This document shows positions 16,295 to 21,575 of a stretch of DNA of 21,575 nt, piece after piece. The notes beneath the pieces were generated by a model. It did not search any database and had not been told where the DNA came from. It saw only the letters and a list, made by a program, of their open reading frames with translations. A program made the position numbers and the translations under genes. Position 1 is the first letter of the stretch. Each line of letters starts with the position of its first letter. The DNA is from Actinomycetota bacterium (GTDB lineage Bacteria; Actinomycetota; Acidimicrobiia; Acidimicrobiales; Ilumatobacteraceae), in contig WLSJ01000010.1 of NCBI GenBank assembly GCA_009705865.1, forward strand, positions 1 through 21,575. The letters are read 5' to 3'.

Positions 16295-17844
16295 TGCATG
16301 CATCTTTTCCTATTTTGACAGCATTGATCTTGCTGCCGGTTCTCGGCGCGGTACTCATCACAGTTATTAGTAACAAGCATCTTGAATTGGTGAAATTAAT
16401 TGCAATGCTTTTCAGCGTTGGTGTTGGTGGCATGTCAATTTGGCTGTTGGCTTCGTTCCATTCACATGAAGATAGATTTCAGTTCGTCTCTCAACATGAT
16501 TGGGTGTCGTCATGGGGAATCTCGTGGCACCTCGGAGTCGATGGAATTTCTTTATTCCTCGTTGTGCTAACCGGAATTCTTTTCCCGTTAGTCATCCTTG
16601 GAATCGACCCACACCATGATCACAAACGCTATTTGGCTTGGTTGTTGCTACTTGAAGCCGGCGTCATGGGAAGTTTCCTTAGCCTCGACCTCTTTTTGTT
16701 CTTCATCTTTTTCGAGATTGTTCTCGTCCCAATGTATTTCCTCATTGGCGGATGGGGATACGACAAGCGTGTTTACGCAGCAACGAAATTCTTTTTGTAC
16801 ACAATGCTTGGTTCGGCGTTCATGTTGGTTGGCATAATCGCTACGGCAGTTCTGGCCCGACGCGATATTGGATATCTCACATTTGATCTGGTGACCTTGG
16901 CTGAGCATGCAAGCTTTGCTACGAACACTGGTCGTTGGTTGTTTGTTTCGTTCGCCATTGCCTTTGCGGTGAAAGTCCCCATCTTTCCTTTGCATACATG
17001 GTTGCCAGATGCGCATACTCAGGCCCCAACAGGTGGCTCTGTCATCTTGGCCGGTGTTTTGTTAAAGATGGGAACGTACGGATTCCTTCGGTTCGGTTTG
17101 TATTTGTTCCCTGCTGCAGCGGTATGGGCAAAACCAGTACTGCTCACTCTTGCAGTAATCGGAATTATCTATGGGGCTATTGCGGCCACAATGCAGACAG
17201 ATCTCAAACGACTAGTGGCGTATTCGTCGGTTGCTCACCTCGGGTTCATTGTCCTTGGTATCTTCGCCATCACATCACAGTCACTCACGGGCAGTGTGAT
17301 GCAAATGGTGAACCACGGTGTTTCTACTGGTGCATTGTTCCTTTTGGTCGGAATGATTTATGAGCGACGTCACACTCGTCAGATAGCTGAGTTGCGGGGC
17401 ATTCAATCTGTTGCACCAATTTTCGCTGCAACTTTCATGATTGTGATGCTGAGTTCTATCGGTGTACCAGGACTCAACGGATTCGCCGGAGAATTCTTAG
17501 TGTTGATTGGGTCGTTTCAATCAGCGCGATGGTGGACCATTGTTGCGGCTACCGGCGTAATCCTTGCTGCTCTCTATTTGTTGTGGGCATATCAACGCGT
17601 GTTCCACGGTGAACCTGATGAAGCGAATTCAACATTTGCTGAATTGACTTTGCGCGAAGGTGTTTTGATGCTGGCATTTATTGGCCTCATCGGATTTACT
17701 GGCTTGTATCCAAAGCCGATGCTTGAACGAATCGAACCAAGTGTTGACAAATTGGTGGAACATGTTGTCGCTCACAGTGATTACAAAGTTCCAACTACTC
17801 CCAATGTTGTAGTTGAGCCTCACGGCGAAAAGGAAGGCGAGTGA
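16294..17844 (+). CDS. nuoM: NADH-quinone oxidoreductase subunit M (antiporter-like)
   Basis: NuoM is the middle antiporter-like proton pump subunit. From ATG 16294 it has 516 residues and about 14 membrane helices. Key residues are E141 (FFEIVLVPMYFLIGGWG) and K227 (AVKVPIFPLHTWLPDAH), which match E144 and K234 of E. coli; APTGGSVILAGVLLKMG follows. A further conserved stretch is DLKRLVAYSSVAHLGF. ATG 16294 is preferred over GTG 16267 because it gives a TAATG overlap with nuoL and an AGGA box at normal spacing. The stop overlaps nuoN as TGATG. Confidence 0.97.
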   Translation: MHASFPILTALILLPVLGAVLITVISNKHLELVKLIAMLFSVGVGGMSIWLLASFHSHEDRFQFVSQHDWVSSWGISWHLGVDGISLFLVVLTGILFPLVILGIDPHHDHKRYLAWLLLLEAGVMGSFLSLDLFLFFIFFEIVLVPMYFLIGGWGYDKRVYAATKFFLYTMLGSAFMLVGIIATAVLARRDIGYLTFDLVTLAEHASFATNTGRWLFVSFAIAFAVKVPIFPLHTWLPDAHTQAPTGGSVILAGVLLKMGTYGFLRFGLYLFPAAAVWAKPVLLTLAVIGIIYGAIAATMQTDLKRLVAYSSVAHLGFIVLGIFAITSQSLTGSVMQMVNHGVSTGALFLLVGMIYERRHTRQIAELRGIQSVAPIFAATFMIVMLSSIGVPGLNGFAGEFLVLIGSFQSARWWTIVAATGVILAALYLLWAYQRVFHGEPDEANSTFAELTLREGVLMLAFIGLIGFTGLYPKPMLERIEPSVDKLVEHVVAHSDYKVPTTPNVVVEPHGEKEGE

Positions 17845-19337
17845 TGGTTCTTGCAGCAGGGCTTGTCGGGCCATCAATTCCTTGGGTTGAACTAATTCCT
17901 ATTCTCTCGCTGTTAGGCGGAGCCTGTTTTCTGCTGCTCGTTGGCTCTTTAGTACCCAACTGGCCGCGGCGCGGTTATGCATGGGTCACAGGGGTGTCAG
18001 CAGTTGTTGCCATCGTTGCAAACGCTATTAAGTGGAACAACCTGTACTACAACAAGGGCGCTTTGTTCCTTGCAGATGCAATTTCGATTGATCGTTTTTC
18101 TGTACTCGCCAGCATTGCAATATGTCTTGCTCTAGTGATGAGTGCGCTCTTGGTCTCGGCCTATTTGTTGCGAATGAACGCTGATGGTCCGGAACTGTAT
18201 GCGTTGCTTCTTACTGCCGGAATTGGTGCATTGGTCATGGTTTCAGCCAATGACCTGATTGTGTTGTTCCTCGGACTAGAGACATTGAGTTTGTCGCTGT
18301 ACCTTTTGGCGGCAAGCAATCGCGATAGAGAAGAGAGCCAGGAATCTGGACTGAAGTATTTCATTCTTGGCGGTTTCTCATCTGCGTTCTTCTTGTATGG
18401 CGTCGCTCTTATCTTTGGTTCAACTGGCAGTACAAAGATCTCTGGTATCAGCGAAGCATTGTCAGGCAATATTTCAGTTCTACGTACAGATGCATTGCTA
18501 CTTGTCGGAATTGGAATGTTGCTCGTTGGGCTCGGATTCAAAGTGTCTGCAGCCCCGTTCCATATTTGGACGCCCGATGTATATGAGGGTGCTCCCACTC
18601 CGGTCACGGCATTCATGGCTTCGGTCGGAAAGGTTGCTGCTTTTGCTGCACTGATGCGAGTGTTGATGGTCGGCCTAGAACAACGAGCAGATGATTGGCG
18701 ACCAGTGGTATGGGCTCTTGCGCTTCTGACTGTTTTTGTAGGTTCAATTCTTGCGGTCGTTCAAACGAACGTAAAACGCATGTTGGCTTATTCCTCAATT
18801 AGCCATGCTGGCTTCATTCTGGTCGGCGTAGAAGCAGCTGGTCATATGTCAGGTGATGGCATTGCTAGCTCGATGAACTATCTCGCTATCTACACCGTTT
18901 TAGTGATGGGCTCTTTCGCAATTGTTCTGGCGATGTCTGGAAATAGTGACGGTGAAACAAACCTGTCAGATTTCAAAGGTCTTGCTAAGCGTCGTCCAGC
19001 TCTTGCTCTTGCGTTTACTGTTTTGTTGTTCGCCCAAGCGGGTGTGCCACTAACTGCCGGTTTCGTTGCAAAGTTCGCAGTCATCAAGTCTGCTGTTGAA
19101 GTTGATTCATATGTTCTTGCAGTTGCGGCCATGGTGGCAGCTGTGATTGGTGCCTATCTGTACCTACGTATTGCGGTCAGCATGTGGTTAGAAGAACCAG
19201 TTTCTGAAAATGAAATCTCTGTTGACCCAGCAGTAGTTGTAGTCATTGCACTTGCAGTGGTGGCAACTCTTGTCGTCGGACTCTTTCCCGAGTTACTGCT
19301 TCAAGCAACGCGCCTTGCGCGTTTTGCGCCTCGGTGA
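17844..19337 (+). CDS. nuoN: NADH-quinone oxidoreductase subunit N (antiporter-like)
   Basis: NuoN is the antiporter-like proton pump subunit next to NuoK and the last complex I gene here. From ATG 17844 it has 497 residues and about 14 helices. Channel residues include E146 (LGLETLSLSLYLL), K233 (GFKVSAAPFHIWTPD) and K263 (SVGKVAAF). AGGAAGG at 17831-17837 is a good ribosome binding site. GTG 17841 is an alternative start. It is the final gene of the operon, and its stop is one base from the stop of a minus-strand gene. Confidence 0.97.
   Translation: MVLAAGLVGPSIPWVELIPILSLLGGACFLLLVGSLVPNWPRRGYAWVTGVSAVVAIVANAIKWNNLYYNKGALFLADAISIDRFSVLASIAICLALVMSALLVSAYLLRMNADGPELYALLLTAGIGALVMVSANDLIVLFLGLETLSLSLYLLAASNRDREESQESGLKYFILGGFSSAFFLYGVALIFGSTGSTKISGISEALSGNISVLRTDALLLVGIGMLLVGLGFKVSAAPFHIWTPDVYEGAPTPVTAFMASVGKVAAFAALMRVLMVGLEQRADDWRPVVWALALLTVFVGSILAVVQTNVKRMLAYSSISHAGFILVGVEAAGHMSGDGIASSMNYLAIYTVLVMGSFAIVLAMSGNSDGETNLSDFKGLAKRRPALALAFTVLLFAQAGVPLTAGFVAKFAVIKSAVEVDSYVLAVAAMVAAVIGAYLYLRIAVSMWLEEPVSENEISVDPAVVVVIALAVVATLVVGLFPELLLQATRLARFAPR
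19307..19325 (+). terminator. Possible weak intrinsic terminator inside the 3' end of nuoN
   Basis: A perfect 7-base stem AACGCGC/GCGCGTT with a CTT loop spans 19307-19323 and ends in TTTT (19322-19325). It lies inside the last codons of nuoN. The T-run is short, so termination may be partial or aided by Rho. No other candidate lies between the convergent genes. Confidence 0.35.
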
Positions 19338-19338
19338 A

Positions 19339-20028
19339 CTAACGAGCGTGAGAAATTAGGGTATTGAACAACCCTTGTTGTGATGGGTCATCTCGGGCAG
19401 TGTCTTCCGGGTGCCATTGCACTCCGACAATCCATGTCGAACCTTTATGTTCTACTGCTTCGATAGTGCCGTCTTGGTGTGTGCCAACAACAGCAAGATC
19501 AGATGCAAGATTTTCAATTGCCTGATGATGAAGTGAATGGATAAACGGATCAGTTGTTCCCATTGCGAGAGCCAAACGAGATCCTGGGACAACTTGGATA
19601 CCGTGCATCGTGTCGCGATGATCCGGAGTTGTCTTTAGGTGTTGTATCAATGTTCCGCCGAGAGCAACATTGAGAACTTGTTGTCCACGACACACAGCAA
19701 GGATTGGCATCTCAGTTTCGATTGCGTGGTTACACGCTGCGATTTCAAATTCATCAAGAAATTCGTTGACGCCGCTCAGACGTGCCCATTCGGTTGCTCC
19801 GTATTTCGTGGGGCTGACGTCACCGCCACCAATCATCAACATTCCATCGCATCGCGCAAGTGTGGATGCAATGACATCTCGATCATTAGTTGGGGAAACA
19901 ATGATGGGTAGACCGCCAGCTCGGTGTACTGCATCAATGTAATTCTGTCCGCAGCTAACGACTGGGGTGCGATGTCCTACAGCTTCTGGACTTAGTTTTC
20001 CCGGAATCGCAATAAGCGGTTGCTTCAT
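19339..20028 (-). CDS. Class-I glutamine amidotransferase-like hydrolase (peptidase C26, PuuD-like)
   Basis: The fold is that of gamma-glutamyl-GABA hydrolase (PuuD) and related C26 peptidases, which cleave gamma-glutamyl amides in the cytosol. The catalytic triad is visible: nucleophile C113 (AVCRGQQVLNVALGGTLIQ), H206 and E208 (VQWHPED). The substrate-side motif SLHHQA (165-170) and the glycine-rich IGGGDVSP (66-73) also fit. At 229 residues it is slightly shorter than E. coli PuuD (254). Its ATG overlaps the ilvA stop as ATGA, so it should be translated with ilvA. The true substrate is not shown by the sequence, and no other putrescine or GABA pathway genes are nearby. Confidence 0.9.
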   Translation of the reverse strand: MKQPLIAIPGKLSPEAVGHRTPVVSCGQNYIDAVHRAGGLPIIVSPTNDRDVIASTLARCDGMLMIGGGDVSPTKYGATEWARLSGVNEFLDEFEIAACNHAIETEMPILAVCRGQQVLNVALGGTLIQHLKTTPDHRDTMHGIQVVPGSRLALAMGTTDPFIHSLHHQAIENLASDLAVVGTHQDGTIEAVEHKGSTWIVGVQWHPEDTARDDPSQQGLFNTLISHAR

Positions 20029-21236
20029 CCAGCTTCTACTTCGTCGGCTTCGTAACCGGCATTTCGAACAGCCGCTAAGACTGCATCGGCATGCTCGCGA
20101 CCGCGCACTTCTAACACTGCTTGCACACCAGTTTCGCGTACATGCAGGTTGACTCCTTCGCGCACATGTTCAACTTCCACCAAGTTCGCACCGGATTCCG
20201 CAAACAATGTGAGTAATCGAGCAAGGCCGCCTGGTCTGTCTGAGATTCGAACAAACAAAATGAGTCTGCGACCAGCTTTTGTTTCGTTGCGTCGAATAAG
20301 TCCGGGAAGTAAACCAAGATCAACATTGCCGCCCGATAAAACAACGCAAGTTGTCCCAGTCTTTGCAGGCTTTACTTGTCCGCTCATGAGCGCAGAAACT
20401 CCGACCGCTCCACCGCCTTCGACATACAGCTTGCCGCGATCCATCAGAAGAACCATTGCATCAGCAACGAGATCTTCTTCGACAACAACGATCTCATCGA
20501 CATATCGTTCAATCAGTGGACGCGTGAAATCACCGGGTGTCTTTACTGCAATTCCATCTGCGAGCGTGACAATTGGTCCGTCTGGCGGAGGAGATCCTGC
20601 ATATGGTGCACATGCACGAACCTGCACGCCAATAATGCGAATTTTAGGATTGAACTCTTTCAGCGCCATTGCGACGCCACCTGTTAAGCCACCACCACCG
20701 AGAGGAATAAGCACGAGTGATAAATCTGAAATGTCTTCCAATAATTCGAGACCGAGTGTTGCTTGCCCTGCAACAACAATGGGGTCATCGTACGGATGAC
20801 AAAAATTCATACCTGTTGCATCAGCCTGACGTTGTGCTGCAGAAACCGCATCAGACAACGTGTCGCCACCTTCACTGAGAATCGCACCGTATGAACGAAC
20901 AGCTTCCATCTTTGAGAGCGACGCTCCAGCCGGAACAAATATTTCGCACGGAACATTGTGATGTTTTGCCGCAAAGGCAATTGCTTGTGCATGATTGCCT
21001 GCGCTTCCAGCAACGACACCGTTCTTCACTGCATCACCGAGCGAAGCGAGTTTGCTCATGGCGCCACGAATCTTGAATGACCCGGTGCGTTGCAAGTTCT
21101 CGGCCTTGAACACAACGGTCCCGCCGTATCGTTCCGACAGAGCGGCTGATTCGGTGATGGGGGTGTGTTTCACCACGCCCTTGCCAGCGAGTCGGGCTGC
21201 ATTTATGACAGCAGAATCAATTGGGATAGCAGTCAT
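20025..21236 (-). CDS. ilvA: Threonine ammonia-lyase (threonine dehydratase)
   Basis: This PLP enzyme converts threonine to 2-oxobutanoate and ammonia, the first step to isoleucine; serine is a likely second substrate. K55 in GSFKIRGA forms the PLP Schiff base, GSAGNHAQ (77-84) is the cofactor/substrate loop, and GGGG (180-183) binds the PLP phosphate. A single ACT-type regulatory domain occupies about 325-395 (ILFVRISDRPGGLARLL). The 403-residue length with one ACT domain resembles short IlvA/TdcB-type enzymes, not the two-ACT E. coli IlvA (514). Biosynthetic and catabolic roles cannot be separated from sequence alone. It leads a two-gene unit with the C26 hydrolase. Confidence 0.95.
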   Translation of the reverse strand: MTAIPIDSAVINAARLAGKGVVKHTPITESAALSERYGGTVVFKAENLQRTGSFKIRGAMSKLASLGDAVKNGVVAGSAGNHAQAIAFAAKHHNVPCEIFVPAGASLSKMEAVRSYGAILSEGGDTLSDAVSAAQRQADATGMNFCHPYDDPIVVAGQATLGLELLEDISDLSLVLIPLGGGGLTGGVAMALKEFNPKIRIIGVQVRACAPYAGSPPPDGPIVTLADGIAVKTPGDFTRPLIERYVDEIVVVEEDLVADAMVLLMDRGKLYVEGGGAVGVSALMSGQVKPAKTGTTCVVLSGGNVDLGLLPGLIRRNETKAGRRLILFVRISDRPGGLARLLTLFAESGANLVEVEHVREGVNLHVRETGVQAVLEVRGREHADAVLAAVRNAGYEADEVEAG

Positions 21237-21257
21237 CAGCCCCTACCGTAGTGGGCA
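21221..21257 (+). promoter_or_regulatory. Candidate promoter of the amidotransferase at 21257, leaderless
   Basis: TTGGGA (21221-21226) and TACCGT (21244-21249) form -35-like and -10-like boxes with a 17-base spacer. The -10 ends 7 bases before ATG 21257, so transcription would begin at or next to the start codon. Leaderless mRNAs are common in actinobacteria. The -35 part lies inside ilvA. Confidence 0.4.
21245..21250 (-). promoter_or_regulatory. Candidate -10 box of ilvA on the opposite strand
   Basis: Read on the minus strand, 21250-21245 is TACGGT, which fits the TANNNT actinobacterial -10. It ends 8 bases before the ilvA ATG at 21236. It overlaps the -10 of the divergent gene within CTACCGTAG (21243-21251). 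No convincing -35 is seen for this direction. AGGGG beside it (minus strand) sits only 3 bases from the ATG, too close for a normal ribosome binding site. Confidence 0.35.
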
Positions 21258-21575
21258 TGCGCGCGGTACTCATCGCTAATAGAGAGGATGCAGATCCGGG
21301 ATTTATTGGCCGCTCGTTGCGTGCGCGCGGATATTCATTCACCGAATTCCTTCGCGAGGACCACGGTGACTGGCCAACCCTTGACGGGTTTGATCTTGTT
21401 GTGGCGATGGGTTCGAATTGGAGCACCTACTGGGACCATGTCGCAGAGCCCGTCCGGGCAGAACAACAACTACTGGCCGAGGCCCTTCACAGGGGAATCG
21501 GGGTGCTTGGCATCTGTTTCGGAGCTCAACAGCTGTCCGTCGCCCTGGGCGGCCAGGTTTCCAGGGCCGAAACCC
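21257..21575 (+). CDS. Class-I glutamine amidotransferase domain protein (partial, runs off the window)
   Basis: The frame stays open for 106 codons to the window end. The N-terminal part of a class-I amidotransferase is clear: a MRAVLIANRE beta-strand start, a DLVVAMGSNWSTY segment, and nucleophile C87 in GVLGICFGAQQLSVALGGQV, the GMP synthase-type elbow. The catalytic His-Glu lies beyond the window. The GMP synthase-like stand-alone family is likeliest, but the partner substrate is unknown. It is not a close copy of the C26 hydrolase at 19339-20028. GTG 21251 is an alternative start. GC content rises to about 64% in the last 155 bases, above the rest of the window. Confidence 0.85.
   Translation, partial: MRAVLIANREDADPGFIGRSLRARGYSFTEFLREDHGDWPTLDGFDLVVAMGSNWSTYWDHVAEPVRAEQQLLAEALHRGIGVLGICFGAQQLSVALGGQVSRAET

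Noticed and set aside
18161..18616. 151-codon minus-strand open frame
   Set aside because: Antisense shadow inside the well-supported nuoN reading frame, with low-complexity Ser/Asn/Pro content.
14384..19337. nuoL, nuoM and nuoN read as Mrp-type Na+/H+ antiporter genes
   Set aside because: They share ancestry with Mrp subunits but directly follow nuoA-K in canonical order, and no mrpB, E, F or G genes are present.
19350..19390. Second hairpin candidate (AGGGT/ACCCT and ACAAC/GTTGT) at the 3' end of the C26 hydrolase
   Set aside because: Stems are only 5 bases, the two foldings exclude each other, and no T-run follows on either strand.

Overview
The window looks like chromosomal DNA of an actinobacterium with moderate GC content, most likely of the class Acidimicrobiia (freshwater or marine Ilumatobacter-like lineages). 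This is inferred from a cytochrome bc complex with a split, b6-like cytochrome b, a Rieske protein with an RR motif before its membrane anchor, a membrane-anchored diheme cytochrome c, a 14-gene actinobacterial-type complex I and hand-counted GC near 45-50%. Classical Actinomycetes normally carry one long fused cytochrome b (qcrB), so the split form argues against them. No rRNA marker is present, so the placement stays an inference.

Positions 1-19337 read as one dense co-directional operon that began before the window. First comes the tail of an unidentified gene, then the menaquinol:cytochrome c reductase module: cytochrome b N-terminal half, C-terminal half, Rieske protein and diheme cytochrome c. 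An unrecognised three-helix membrane protein follows, then nuoA to nuoN in canonical order. Twelve junctions overlap as ATGA, GTGA, TGATG, TAATG or TAGTG, so translation is probably coupled along most of the operon. The products form two linked proton-translocating machines: complex I oxidises NADH and reduces quinone, and the b/Rieske/c complex oxidises the quinol and passes electrons to a terminal oxidase not seen here.

Positions 19339-21236 (minus strand) hold a two-gene unit, threonine ammonia-lyase (ilvA) followed by a C26-type glutamine amidotransferase/gamma-glutamyl hydrolase, joined by an ATGA overlap and convergent with nuoN with a single base between the stop codons. From 21257 (plus strand) a second class-I glutamine amidotransferase runs off the window end. 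It is divergent from ilvA with only 20 bases between start codons, and a near-palindromic -10-like box sits between them.

There is no stretch of 300 bases without a gene. I see no tRNA, rRNA, CRISPR, insertion sequence, phage or defence genes. The most interesting features are within the respiratory operon: a b6f-like cytochrome b with the cysteine that binds heme c_n in b6f, a duplicated short motif on the C-terminal b subunit, an extra N-terminal helix on both the Rieske and cytochrome c subunits, the unknown membrane protein between the two complexes, and an insert in the N3 cluster loop of NuoF.
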